From positions 5,212,545 through 5,276,544 of the forward strand of contig NC_088790.1 of the NCBI RefSeq assembly GCF_949628265.1: a DNA stretch of 64,000 nucleotides, written 5' to 3'. Positions 1 to 11,499 of the stretch are shown piece by piece (the stretch's first letter is position 1; the number at the start of each line of letters is the position of its first letter). The DNA is from Cloeon dipterum (lineage: Eukaryota > Arthropoda > Insecta > Ephemeroptera > Baetidae). The notes beneath the pieces were generated by a model, which made no database searches, was not told the origin of the DNA, and was given only the letters and a program-made list of their open reading frames with translations. Made by a program: the position numbers and the translations under genes.

Positions 1-1559
1 CCCGTCATTCAGACTGAAACGCTGCAGGTTGCGAATCCATTTAAAATTGAGAGTTTGAAATTCTAATTTTATTTTAATTAGGCGAATTACAACAAGTCGA
101 CAGCCAGAAATAAGTTGATCACGCAAAGCAAGTTGCTGATTGACGCTTTGCAGAACTTCAGGAATAACCAGGACGAAATCACAATTTCGGTTGCTGCCTC
201 GAAGATGATCTTGAGAAATTTCACAGAAACAGGAGGTTTGAATCAAAATCCAGAATATCCTTATCGGGACTTAAATTATTTTGCAGAGTTCATGAGGAAC
301 ACTGTCCGGACAGAGTTTGCCTTGGAGTCGACTGAATTTGATTCCTTGCAAATTGGAGTTGACGCGACAATCACGTTCAATCTGAAAGAACTGAGGGCGC
401 TATTAAGTTTTGCAGAGGCGTGTAGCCTTCCAGTATCAGGACACTTTGACAACACCCCAGGAAGGTATTAAACTTTGACTTCATAAATTGCTCCAGGTTT
501 TGTGCCCCTCCAACATGAAATTTTCACTTCAAACGTGCTCTTTTTCTGATTTTAAGATGGACTGACAGTCCAAAATGTTTATTTTAAAATGGATAATTTT
601 TTATTAAAAACCCACTTTTTCAAAAATTGTTTTATTTTCAGCATTATTACTTTAAATTTAACGTTTTATTAGTGTAATAATGATTTATAATTAAATAGTC
701 TAATAAAAACTTAATATTTTTGTTGGAACAAAAAAGTAAGTAAGTCACAAAAAATGTATTTTTTTTCAAATTATTTTAATTTTCCGCTGCGAAGCTGTTG
801 TCAAAATATTTTTCTACAGTTTGATTATTTTAATTTCAATAAATAATAACCTTTAATTTAAACTAGTTAAAATATGATGAACATTTCCATTATTTAAAAA
901 ACATCCCTAATGTTCAGCATGTTAAATCCGATGCTAGATTGCTCATTTTCTCCTAATTTTATGAAAGTACACGTTTGAGACAATTAATGCATGTTAAAGC
1001 GGAACAAAGGCAAGGGTTACTTTTAGAAATAAATAAAATACAAATAATTTGTTCTTTCAGACCTATTATATTTTGCGTGAATAATCAACCCGCATTTGAC
1101 GCTGAGATTGTTCTGGCAACCATGTCAAGCAACGACACTACCGCATTTTCCCAATCACAAAGCATGACCAGTCAAAGGAGTGTCAACGATAGTGTGCTAC
1201 GAAAAAGGCCTTCAACCTCCATTGATCCAAGTAAACAAATGATTATTTGTCAAACAAGATTTTCAATTTGTATTCCAGGTCAAAGTACTCAAAAGCGACC
1301 CACTCCCGCTGCACCAACTACACCTCAGCAACCTGTGCTATCTCAGCCGCCGATCACACCTCAAATTCACACAGAAATTGAAGAAATCCAGCAGCTGCAT
1401 TGGGAGGACGATGAGGAGGAGGTTGGAACTCCGCCAGAACTACGAGCACAAAAGTTTTACTTCCCTAGGTGTTTTAAGGACTCAACAGACTCTATGAATA
1501 CCACACAAGCGGATGCAGTTGTTCTTGCTTACGACAGTGATGGTGAAAGTGGGAAGTGA
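1..1559 (+). CDS. RAD9: RAD9 checkpoint clamp subunit, 3' part (5' end outside window)
   Basis: Subunit of the 9-1-1 (RAD9-RAD1-HUS1) sliding clamp, which is loaded at damaged DNA in the nucleus and activates ATR. Exons read as <1-27, 82-464, 1061-1230 and 1279-1559; phases join cleanly and give 286 C-terminal residues. The segment ITFNLKELRALLSFAE matches the conserved RAD9 second PCNA-like domain (human ITFCLKEFRGLLSFAE), and the next exon (PIIFCVNN..., LATMS) continues the match. A Ser/Thr/Pro-rich tail follows, with VGTPPELRAQKFYF near the end as in human RAD9A. The terminal YDSDGES resembles the acidic CK2 site that binds TopBP1 in human RAD9A (inference). The 48-bp intron 1231-1278 is a multiple of three with no stop, so retention would only insert 16 residues. 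Family assignment is confident; RAD9A versus RAD9B cannot be separated. Confidence 0.9.
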
Positions 1560-1990
1560 AAAAACGTTGAAGGGCAAGAAAATGCTGGATTTTGAACCGC
1601 TCTCTGTGATAAAACAGTGTCTCATTATGAATAATATATGAAAAATGAATCAATATTTTATTCAATGCGAAATATAATTAAATTGTCCCTGCTCAAGACT
1701 AAGTCATGCTTCTTTATCTTTCATATTTTACCTAGGAGAAATTTAAACCACTTAGTCTGACTTAAATAATTGTGAAATTCTTTATTCAAAATCAGTTTTT
1801 AGGAGAAATTTGGCAACGTCTTGAATTTAACTGGTACTCAGTCCTAATTTGATTATTGAACATTGTAGAGCTGGATTGTTGCCAGTATACAATTATATGG
1901 ACAACTTTTAGAGATAAATCTTGCTAATTGTTGCTCTGTTAAATTCAAATTTATTATTTTCACTCTTGTGACAGGGATTTTTCGTTCAGG
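1560..1990. other. Intergenic spacer RAD9-MIC60
   Basis: About 430 bp of AT-rich DNA between two co-directional genes. It must hold the RAD9 3' end and the MIC60 promoter. No canonical AATAAA was seen; AATATA near 1672 is a possible variant poly(A) signal. No TATA box is obvious. Confidence 0.5.
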
Positions 1991-4395
1991 ATGTTACGAC
2001 TGATGACCTTTCCTTCATTCAGGGTTTGCAATTACCACGATTTTGGATTTAGTCTAACTGAAATTAATTCGCAGATGAAAACACCATGGCTTGCATGCAA
2101 GGGAAAGCTATTCACAAGTTCGCAGAAGACACCAAGTTTGATTTTCATTTCTGGAGGAGTTTTGCTGGCGTCTGCTATTCATCCAACTCAAAGGTGTGTT
2201 CCAGACAGTGAAATACTGAAACTGAGAGCTGTTGCGGACAAAAGAGAAGCGATTGAGGCCTACGAAAAGCTAAAGGTTCGACTATTATTTTAATTTTCAA
2301 AATTTTTAAACATTTATTTAAACAAAATTAGAAAGAAATGCGGATAAATTCAGAGTTTGGAAAGACAGCAGACTGGGACCAATTGATATTTGTGGTTAAA
2401 GCAGCAATAGAAGCCAAACGACTTCGGGAGGAGCTGATTGCAGCAAAAGTGAATTTTAAATTTGCTTATTTTGAAATTTTAAAAGCGTTTTTGTTAGCAA
2501 TTTGAGGAGGATCAGTTGCGTCAGGCTGTGGAGGCTGATGAGGCCTTGAAAGCAGAAGCGGAAAAACTGTTTGGCCAAAGAGAGCGCGTCATTAGAGCTC
2601 AGTGCCAGAAGGAATTTCACGAACAAGTCAGGCAAGAGACAGAATTGGCAAGAAACAGACTCAATGACATCTCCAAGGAACTCAACATGGAGCTAGAAAA
2701 GCAGCTGAATGATCAAATTGACATCCAGAACAGAGCCATGGTGAGAAACATGGTCAGCAAGTTCAGAGATCTGAGGAGTCAGTCAGAAGACATGGTTAAT
2801 CTGGTTACAAATGTCCTCACCACAAAGCAAAATGATTTTGAAAGTATTTTTTAAGAAATTATTTTCCTTGATTAGAGAATAATTTGCTTGTGTTTAGATC
2901 AGGATAGATTCGTCAAGGAAAATAAAGGACTCATGGAATTAAGAGAACAGTGCATGGCAGTAGAGGCAGCATTGAAAATTGACAAGAACACAGCTCCAAA
3001 TTGGAACGAGCAGACATGCCAGATATCAGAGCTGGCTGAATGCACAAGAAGAGTCTTTCATGACGGAAGCGATGCCTTGGGCGAAGCGGTTCTCCGCTCT
3101 ATTCCAAGTCTCGCCATCAAACGTGGAGTGCTAACCGAAATCGGACTTCGCACCAGGTTCGAACAGGTGGAGAAGGTGTCCCACAAACTGGCAATGTTGA
3201 AGGAAGAAGGACCTCACCCAGGCACTGCCTATGTTGCGTCTTACATACGATCGGCCCTGATCGTTGGCAACAAATTGTGCACTCGCGACCTAACCTCAGA
3301 CTTTGTCCCTGAAGACCTAGACAACGCCGATCTCCTTTACCGCGCTAGGTATTATATATATATGAAAATGACATGTCCGAAATTAGGCATGGGTTTTCAT
3401 ATTTCGAAAGAATTTGGTGGAGTTGTAGCAAACCTAGGTTGAAAACTTAAATATTCAGTCCATTCAATCAATCTCGCAAAAATTCCACATTTTACAAAGG
3501 CGATTTTCGCGTGATTATTTAATTCAGGGGAAATTTTTAGCAATTTTTAGTTTTAATTTATCAGTAATAAAATTCTGGCAAGATTTAGGGCAGGAACATC
3601 ATTTTTAAATTCATAACTCTAACCAATGTGGCAGAACTATGTCACCAACATAGCAGCTAAGTTTGTATTTTTGCTAGGAAAAATTAGAAAAATTTATTTC
3701 TCTCGCGAAAAATTGGTTTAAAGAGCAGTGGTGGAAAATAATGTAGAGGAAAATGCAACCGTGTGAAAACTGATATCAAATGGTGCGACACCAAATATGT
3801 CATTTATCGAGTTTGAATACCCAACTAGTTTAGGACATGTCATAAATGGAATTATTTAAGGAAGCGCTTGAGGATGCGATTATAGAAGTCAACAGCAGTT
3901 CCTCATTGAAAGACGTTTTTTCATTTCATACCTTGTAGTTCCAACTCATCTGCAGCCCTACTTTATTGACAAAAATTATTCATAACAGAATTTAAATTAA
4001 ATTTTTAATCAATATAAATCGTACCGTAATTTAATCATTAAATAAGGCTGTAGTTGACAGGCATGATATTATATAAGAAGACGACTTTCAACAAATAATA
4101 TCCAGAGGTGTCTTCTTCAATAATGAAATCACTTTCACAATTAAAATATTATTATTCTAGTGCATGCGTTAAGAACAACGACTTTGTCAACGCTGTCAAG
4201 TTCATGGAGCGTCTGAGAGGAGCTCCAACCAAGGCTGTGGCAGGTTGGCTGAGCGAAGCCCACAACTTCCTCAAAGTGAAGCACGCGATTAACATTCTGA
4301 AAAACTACTGCACTCTCAAGATCAACAGGTGCTGCTACAAGTCGCCCATTCTGGTGATTGACGGCAAAGCCACGAACGAGTCTTGGTTTAAATAA
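1991..4395 (+). CDS. MIC60: MICOS subunit MIC60 / mitofilin, short form
   Basis: Inner-membrane organiser of mitochondrial cristae junctions. Exons 1991-2275, 2332-2448, 2498-2843, 2898-3348 and 4161-4395 join in phase to 477 aa. The protein starts MLR like human mitofilin. It has a short basic presequence, one membrane segment with a GG turn (about residues 49-65), then a charged coiled coil (exons 2-3). The C-terminal mitofilin domain contains FVPEDLDNADLLYRA and NNDFVNAVKFMERLRGAP (human: INTFKLLSYA, HGDLELAAKFVNQLKG). Human MIC60 is about 758 aa, so the linker between membrane segment and coiled coil is largely missing. Exon 1 contains a possible internal acceptor before 2076, so an unseen upstream exon is possible. 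Intron 4 (3349-4160) carries an inverted-repeat element. The gene converges on SIN1. Confidence 0.87.
3368..3843. mobile_element. MITE-like inverted-repeat element in MIC60 intron 4
   Basis: The left end ATGACATGTCC (3368-3378) is matched in inverse by GGACATGTCAT (3833-3843). Similarity continues imperfectly for roughly 60 bp inwards on both sides, including TTTGGTG blocks. The 476-bp interior has no coding potential. This is the shape of a non-autonomous DNA transposon. No clear target-site duplication was identified, and no second copy was noticed in the window. Confidence 0.5.
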
Positions 4396-4396
4396 A
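4391..4396 (+). promoter_or_regulatory. Poly(A) signal AATAAA overlapping the MIC60 stop codon
   Basis: AATAAA at 4391-4396 contains the MIC60 stop codon TAA (4393-4395). No other AATAAA lies between this and the SIN1 stop at 4465-4467. If used, the MIC60 3' UTR would be only a few tens of bases. Confidence 0.55.
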
Positions 4397-4464
4397 AGCT
4401 CAAAGATTTGACTCCGTTAAACAAATTAAGTAATTATTGGATCACAGAAAACGGGTGCTTATTG

Positions 4465-7287
4465 CTATTTCAACGAAAAGCTAAAACTTCTCCTTCTTGT
4501 TGACTTGCGTTCCTTGGTAACCAAATATTCTTTCCACACGGGCGTAGCTCGCAGCTCCAAAATATGATTTATCTTTTGCACGATTTCTTGCGCAACAAAA
4601 TTTTCCGCTTCGAATTCTAGGGTCTTGAAAGTGGTGGTTGGATCTTCGGCTTAAGTTTGAATAGAATTAGATTTTGTCTAATAAGAGTGTGGAGAAACTT
4701 ACTTAATGACTGGTGGACTAAACGAAAATGGGATTTGCTGGATCTTTGATTGACAAGTTCACAAGCAGCAATTCTCGTGATATCATAGGTTGCAGCTTTC
4801 CTTTTCCCCCACAATTGTGAAGTGGCTTTATGCTGAACTACAGGATCTATTTCTATTTTCTCTCCAGATATTCCTAACAGATAACATTTTAAATTAAAGG
4901 CACTGTTGAAATTCTTTTATATGCTTACCTAAATGCACCGCACTTCTTACACGAACTCTATTCATGATGTAGACTTGGAAAGACTGATACAGAGGTGCTT
5001 CCATGGCGGTCATGTGTCCTTTCATTCGCATCTCTGCTTCTTTCATGGCTTTTTAAAGTAAAAAAAAACAATTATTAAGGAAAACTTCTGGATTTGAAAG
5101 AAAGTCAGGGTGTTTACACGAGAAAATTGATATTTTCTGCAAATATAATGGTTCATTTGTTTTTAATTTTTTAATATCTCAAAGACTAATTTAATTTTTC
5201 TAAGTATGGGATGAAATGCAATGCCCCAAGTGTATGTAAAATTACCTCTAGATATTTTCATGACGGTGAAACTTGTGTAATTTTTAAGATACAGAGGGTC
5301 ACAGATTAAAAAACAGGTATTTTTTTGGCTAGGGTGAACACTGAACAGTAATAAAACCAAAATAACACAATTGATTGATTTATACCCTCGATACGTGATT
5401 GGTGTCAGTCCTGAGGTCAGACAAGACCACCGGAACAGGTTAAAATTAAACTATGGCGTCAGGGCAAACCTCAAGCGATCGATATAAATAAATTCCCATT
5501 TGAAGCCATTTAACTGACACCTGTAGGCTCTGTATTGGTTCGTTTTACAAGATCTGCACACCCTTGGAATGGCCATTTTGAAAGTTTTCACAACATGTGC
5601 AATTCAACCCCTTAGACGCCTTCAGGGTGCTTTGGAAATAACCTGTTGTGCCCATAATTTCATGACGTTTGATTCAAAATTGATATTTAATAACTTTATA
5701 AATTTTTCAAAACTTTTCGAGACCACTGAAGCAAAAAAATAGCAAGATAAATAATTTCAACTGATGTTAGACCGGAAACGACGGGGGTATTCATTATAAA
5801 TTTGAATGGCAATGTTACCTTGTTGCTGCAATGCACTTTCCTCCGCTCCCTCAATTTCCTTCTCGTCACTGCGAATTTTGACATAAATGACCATTAAAAC
5901 AAAATTTGAAGTTTCATTTTGGCACACTCACCGTTCAGCAAGGGCAGACCAGCCTAAACTGGACAAAGGCATGCTCATTGTCTGAGCTCTGGACTTATGC
6001 ACTTCAGTCTTTTGAACTAATGCTAAGTAATTAAAGCCAAACTTAGAGACGACCTCTTTTTCGTCCAAGCACGGGAAGTCCCAGTCTACTTCTCCGTCGT
6101 CCTCAGCTATATGCAACGCATACGCCGACTCGTCTTCACTGTTGGTTGAAACACATTGAATCAAAAATCACGGATTCGAACCTAAAAATAACGTACAGTT
6201 GAGCATTTCTTTCTTCTGAACACTTCCATAAGACCAATCCAACAAGCTCCTTAACTTTCGCAGTATTGACAATGGTAACATGCAAAGGGTAGTTTCTTTC
6301 TCGCTCCGGAAGCATGGTAAGGAATATTATGTAACGCTTGACAGGAACACCAACTTGAGCCTGAAAATGATGTAAAATTCAAGTCTCTGTCGTACTGGGA
6401 TGGTTAAAATTAACTCACATTTCCATCAAACTTGGAATAATCAAAGAAAGGGTTTTTAAGAAGAACAGGGCAGTCTTTCAGTTGCGCAGAAAGAGTTGAA
6501 GTCCGCTTTACTTTCTCTTTTTTGGCATTATCCACTACTTTCCTCTCGAAGGCATTGCTTGGCACTTCTGCAAAAATCACAGGCAGTAGCAGATTAAAAA
6601 TTGAATTAATTTAAAAATTATTCTTCATGTATAAAATATTTAAAAAAATAAAATACTTAAAATAAAAAGTTCTTATTTCAGCTTTAAAAAAGTATATTAA
6701 CCATATATTAACGTTTAAATGGAAAAACATGGGCTCAAAAAGTAACCACCGATTTGTCTTGTCTAATATCGTATCTATGCTTAAAAAAAGCATCGGATTT
6801 TAACTTGAATTAGAGTTTTAAAACAAATTGCATTACATAATAACAAAGGAAACTGTTTCAATCGCTTTTAACACAAAACATAATTATATCTATTACTAAA
6901 AAATTAATACCTGCAACACTGGGCATAGGGTCCTCCCATTTTATACTAGTCATTTTAGCTATCCTTTTCCTCTCCAGATCCATTTTTTCCAGCTTTTGCG
7001 CAGTGTTCACTCTTCTCCTGTGAGCGCCAAAATCTAGCTCTGCAGGAACAAAGTTATTTAAGAAAGCAACTTAAAATGAAAGCTTTACCGCAATTCACAT
7101 CAAGGGATCTAGGAGCGTCTCCGTCTTCGTCCTCTTCATCCTGATCGAGGTCAGGGTAAGCCTTCATTGAAGGCACCCGCAGATCCTCGTCCATCATAAC
7201 CATCTCACTGAAGCCGGACTCGTCCGAAAAAATAAACGAATGCCGGATGTGCGAGAGCAGCCAGTGCTTGTTGTCATACAAGGCCAT
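4465..7287 (-). CDS. SIN1: TORC2 subunit SIN1 (MAPKAP1 homologue)
   Basis: Scaffold and substrate-recruiting subunit of TOR complex 2. Nine exons in transcription order: 7287-7089, 7039-6911, 6567-6419, 6360-6197, 6138-5932, 5868-5819, 5048-4929, 4873-4703, 4649-4465; phases agree throughout and give 457 aa. The N-terminus ([14 protein letters not shown]) matches human LAHIRQSHVTSDDTG, and [14 protein letters not shown] matches WDFGIRRRSNTAQ. The CRIM domain includes [11 protein letters not shown] and [14 protein letters not shown] (about residues 223-236), the acidic substrate-binding loop. The C-terminal PH domain runs from about residue 318 ([14 protein letters not shown]) and ends [13 protein letters not shown], as in human. 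Between CRIM and PH only about 60 residues are found and no Ras-binding domain is recognisable. The 770-bp intron 6 (5049-5818) sits at that point and contains a foreign duplicated segment. Start chosen at MALYDNK, matching human MAFLDNP. Confidence 0.92.
5383..5672 (+). pseudogene. Degraded copy of the 50.5-50.8 kb gene fragment, inside SIN1 intron 6
   Basis: On the + strand this aligns through nearly its whole length with the minus strand of 50491-50817, at roughly 65-70% by eye. Shared landmarks: TACCCTCG, CCTGAG|GT, GATCTGCA, ATGTGCAATTCAACCC and TGTGCCCA. Relative to the other copy it has a 2-base deletion after GGAATGG and then an in-frame TAA. The intron-like part is as well matched as the exon-like parts, so this is a DNA-level copy, not a retrocopy. 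It lies antisense to SIN1. Function of the source sequence is unknown. Confidence 0.55.
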
Positions 7288-7656
7288 CTTTCGCAAATCC
7301 AAAACTGCAAACAAGTTTAAAGTTAGATCACTAATGCCTATCCAATTTGGCAAAAATTACACACTTCCTTCTGTTGTTTACATTTCAGCTCGCGCAGAGA
7401 CCAAAGAAGTGCGTTTACAATTTCATGATTGCTGATCTGTCAAAGGGGGGCGTGCCCGGGGCCACTCTCTGATTTGCAGATGATGATGTTTGTTGCTCTC
7501 CTTAAATGGTCGCGTTTAATTCAAGTCGTGACGATTTTAATTTTTGGTCGTTGCGGGAATGCCTTCAAAATTAAGGGTAGTCTTCCCTGGTTGAGCCAAA
7601 TTTGTGTTCAACGGTTGAGTATAAAATGGACTCGACGCCTATGGGGCGTTTATCAA
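7288..7656. promoter_or_regulatory. Divergent promoter region SIN1 / tRNA-Leu
   Basis: About 370 bp between the SIN1 start codon (reading left) and the tRNA gene (reading right). It must contain the SIN1 5' UTR and promoter. TATAAAA at 7620-7626 lies 31-37 bp upstream of the tRNA, the position of the TATA-like element known from arthropod tRNA genes. No other element could be assigned. Confidence 0.45.
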
Positions 7657-7736
7657 GGTAGCGTGGCCGAGCGGTCTAAGGCGCTGGTTTTAGGCACCAG
7701 TCCGAAAGGGCGTGGGTTCGAATCCCACCGCTGCCA
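7657..7736 (+). tRNA. tRNA-Leu (anticodon UAG)
   Basis: The acceptor stem GGTAGCG pairs with CGCTGCC (one G-U), followed by discriminator A. The anticodon stem CTGGT/ACCAG encloses loop TTTAGGC with anticodon TAG at 7691-7693, which reads CUA and, by wobble, other CUN leucine codons. A long variable arm is present, as in class II tRNAs. The A box is TGGCCGAGCGG (7664-7674) and the B box GGTTCGAATCC (7715-7725). There is no intron and CCA is not encoded. Nearly identical to animal tRNA-Leu(UAG). Confidence 0.97.
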
Positions 7737-7738
7737 TA

Positions 7739-7743
7739 TTTTT
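7739..7743 (+). terminator. RNA polymerase III terminator of tRNA-Leu
   Basis: TTTTT begins three bases after the mature tRNA 3' end, the usual Pol III stop signal. Confidence 0.85.
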
Positions 7744-8109
7744 GCTTCAGTTTAAATGAAGTATGCATGGATGAACCATGAAAACTTTTCATTTTAATAT
7801 TATTACAATTACAACTATGCAATATTCAGTTTCTAAAATTATTGCTGTGAAACTGTTGCTTTGTTGACTATACACACCCTGGATAAATATTGGTTTTTAA
7901 TTATTTACTATCGAATAAAATAATAAGACACAGACTGAAAGACTAAAGTCTTTGTTTCACCGGTTTCACCAAATTTAATCACCCCTATCCTGCCGTTCAG
8001 ATCATCAAAGTAGTGATAAGTATTGATAAGTTTTTAAGCGTATTGGACGCATTTTTAAATTTGGTTTTCTTTGATTACCTGCAAAACAATATAAATCAAT
8101 AAATTAATC

Positions 8110-8345
8110 ACGATTTCAGCTGAGGATCTCGGTAAAAACTTGTAATTTTACGAGTTACAAATTGAAAACGTGCCAGGCCGTTTTTGAGGTCCTGGGGCTC
8201 ACACCCCCCTTTCAAAATTCTTACGATTTTCAAACACTCTTTAGAACGTGACACCCCTTTTTTAATTTCCAGGGAACCCCATCCCCATTTAAAGATTCTA
8301 GCGAGTTGCGACCTCTTCCAGTGGTCGTAATTCACGTGGTACACA
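8110..8345 (-). repeat. Dispersed GGCGT repeat, copy 1
   Basis: Read on the minus strand it contains the family landmarks in order: GACCACTGG, GTCGCAACTCG, GGGGTTCCCTGGAAATTAAA, GGTGTCACGT, then a second GGTGTGAGCCCC unit. The same order recurs near 28.5, 30.3, 32.9 and 57.2 kb. No open frame. Confidence 0.6.
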
Positions 8346-11300
8346 TGAACTTCAAAGTTGAAAAATTCCAAAATTTTCAAACTTTTTATTCATCTTTTCA
8401 ACACGTTTTAACTCGTTGAAATCGATTCTCCAATGTAAGCGGCTCGGTGCGGCGTGATATTACTTTGAAAAAATCGTTTTAGCTTTTCTTTTGCTAGTAC
8501 TGATCGCCGTTTCTTGCTTTTAAATTTTCTATTCAATGTATTTATTGTATTGACCATGTCAAGAATAAACAAGAATATAATATATAATAATTGGAAAATA
8601 AACCAAGAGGTCACTGATGGCAGTTTTGGCGAAATAAATTAATTTGCTGAACGTTTAGAAATCAAGTATTTTACAAATTTTCAAGACATTGACTAAAATA
8701 ATTGACTAATTTAAGGAAAAATTTATTAGTTTTTTGATCTCGTGAGCGCCGGCATATAATGTTCACGTTTGATCAGTCAGTCTTACGTGTGTCTGTATCA
8801 AGTAACAGGTGTTTTTCATTCCTCTGCGCCAAGTGCCATAAATTAAATTCCTACTGACCATACGCAACAACGAATCCTTGGAAACTTGGGAAATAAAAAT
8901 TTTTTAAATTCTGGGTAGTCTCCATATATCGGAGAGAAAACTTTCTTCCCGCCTATTTGACATATGAAGAAATACCTAAACCTCCACTTATGCCATCTAG
9001 AGCAAAGGAGACCATTGTCCCTAATTTTTTGATAGCAGGTGCACCTTTTCCAAACGGCGAGTGAGCCCGCATCTGTCTGCACAAACAAAGCACTTCGCCC
9101 ACTCGCGAAATAATGAATGAAGTGCCATCAGTTTCGAAACGGGTCGCAGGTTTCTCCGCTGGTAAATAAAGGTGCACGCATGTAGTAATGACAAGTAATT
9201 AACCTCTGCGCTGAACGAAAGAGAAATATATGCACTTTTCTCTCTTTATTGGGCCATCTCGCGTGACGCAAAAGCAAACGGAGCATTGCACTCTCGAGTG
9301 GAATGTCCAGCAAGCGCACCAGTTTCAAATTTTCCTACTTCGTAATCCGAGTGTTACGCAAATCAAGCGCATTCATTGAAATTGGATCAGTTCTTAAACG
9401 ACTGGTTTTAGTTTGGCCAGAGTTTTTTTTTAAGGAGCGTGCAGTGCGAGCATGCTGGATAATTAGAGTGCGGCGTGAAAATAAATACATGCAGGCGCTC
9501 ATGCTTGTAATATAGTTTGCTTCCGAGAAGCGACAATAAATTGCTCATGGGATATTGCAAGTCAGTAAATCGTATAATTCAATAGCACTCTGGAATTTGA
9601 GTGCTGAGAGAAATAATACACTGCAATAAGGAAACTTCTCTTTATTGTTTGAGTACATGCAAGTCCCCCCATAACCATCATATTTCCAATATTTGGAAAT
9701 TGGATATATTGAATTAAAATGGTATCAATTTCAGATTTTTCTTTAAATTTGTTGACTGTTTTAAGACTGGTTTTTAGTGCAAAATAGGTAATTTTATACG
9801 GGGTTTTTATATACCAATTTAAAAAAATACAAATGGTTCGCTATCAAAATATCTAATACATAGTTTAGTCGAAATTACGATGAAAATTTATTTTTCTTGG
9901 TGAGTATTGAACAGAGAATGCAAGGAATAATTATTTTTAATTTTCTTGCAGACTGCAAAATGAGAGAGTGAGTGATATTTTCTGTTTTAAAATTAATTGA
10001 ACGCCTGTTTAAATCGTAATTAGTAATTATTATAGTCGTATTTTTTAGTTTTATTTTCCTTTATCGTATATGCCATTGAAATGGCATAATTATTTCCATG
10101 CCGTAAATATGTAAGTGATTGAATTTAAACTGAATCACAAACTGAAATAAAAACCATTTGACTAAAAATTCAATCAAAAATATTTTTCGGGTAAAAAAAT
10201 TAAAAAAAAATCAAATTGAGAGAAAGATTTGACGCAAAATATAATTATGTACTTGTTTTTCTTCGACTTCAAGCCGGTTTAGACTGCTTGCAAATGATTT
10301 TTAGACACTTTAAGACGTGTTTAGAGGTTATAGACGATTTTATGTGTGGTTCAAATGGCTTAAAATTGCTTAGTAAAAATTGCCGATCGTCTAAAATTCC
10401 CAGCCTTACTTTAAGACTGGTTTTTATTAAAACAGGTATTCCTTATATCATTGTACGTTTAATAAATAAAATGGCAAAATTAACCGACGTTTTCCTTGAA
10501 CCGTTAAACAGGAATGCGAAAATTGAATTGTGCTGAGCAATTTATCTTGATAAAAAGCGTTTCCATTTATTTCTTTTTTTTTACTTAACACTTACAGTAC
10601 ATAAATTAGTGTTCTGACTTCGCACAATGGATTAGTTTTGGTCGAAAAGTTATTATCCATTACCATAAGCGGTGCTTTCTATTCACAGTCAGTCTGCAAC
10701 CAACCGTAATCCGCGCACGTTTTAGTAAATAAATTTTTACATGAAGTGCTTTTAAGCCACAATAATTAGTGCTCCGTTCATTTGTAGTTTACAAATTGCT
10801 TTTTCAAATGAAACAATTATTCACGGTTTCAAAATCATAATTTGCCAATCAATTATTAGTGAAAGAGAAAGATGTATCTTTCTATTTGAGCGGATTGTGA
10901 GTAACGCGTGAAATAACAAACATTTTACGGGTCGCTGACTTATACTCCACGCGTAAACACTCTTGTATAAAAATCTACAATTCTTGTTTAACCACTTTTA
11001 CACCTCCGCTTATCAAGAAAATATTAACTTTGTTAACATCAATTTAATGGCAACTTGATCAAGACGAGGAAGTTGTGGCATCGCTCGCCCGCAATTTAGG
11101 CTTTCCGAAAGGAGTGTGTGCAAAATATTTGATTTCAGAAGAGATAATCAATTCCACGATTGGAGAAAAGTCGATTGCGGTTTACTGTAAAAATGATCAG
11201 CGCGGCACCGTTCATCGCGCTGGCGTGCTCACAAAAGTGAAGCAACCAAAACCCAAACCACGCGGAATCAAACACGACGGAATACTCCTACTGCTGCCAA

Positions 11301-11499
11301 CGCACACATCTCGTTAATTTCGCTCGCATACCACTCTTAGGTTGTGATTTTGCACGGTTTTTCTTATATATGGTAAGCACTTTCTAAATTAATAAATGTC
11401 CTCAATAAATAAAAAAAATCTAAATTTACCGACATATGCGATTTTACGAGGACTTTGGATTTCGATTTTTTTTAATTTAAACGCATTTTCTTTACTTAT

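Noticed and set aside
6100-6190. GGTTCGAATCCG on the minus strand, resembling a tRNA B box
   Set aside because: No A box at the right distance and no cloverleaf; it overlaps the SIN1 exon 4/5 intron.
7429-7755. 108-codon + strand frame
   Set aside because: It runs through the tRNA-Leu gene; not a protein gene.
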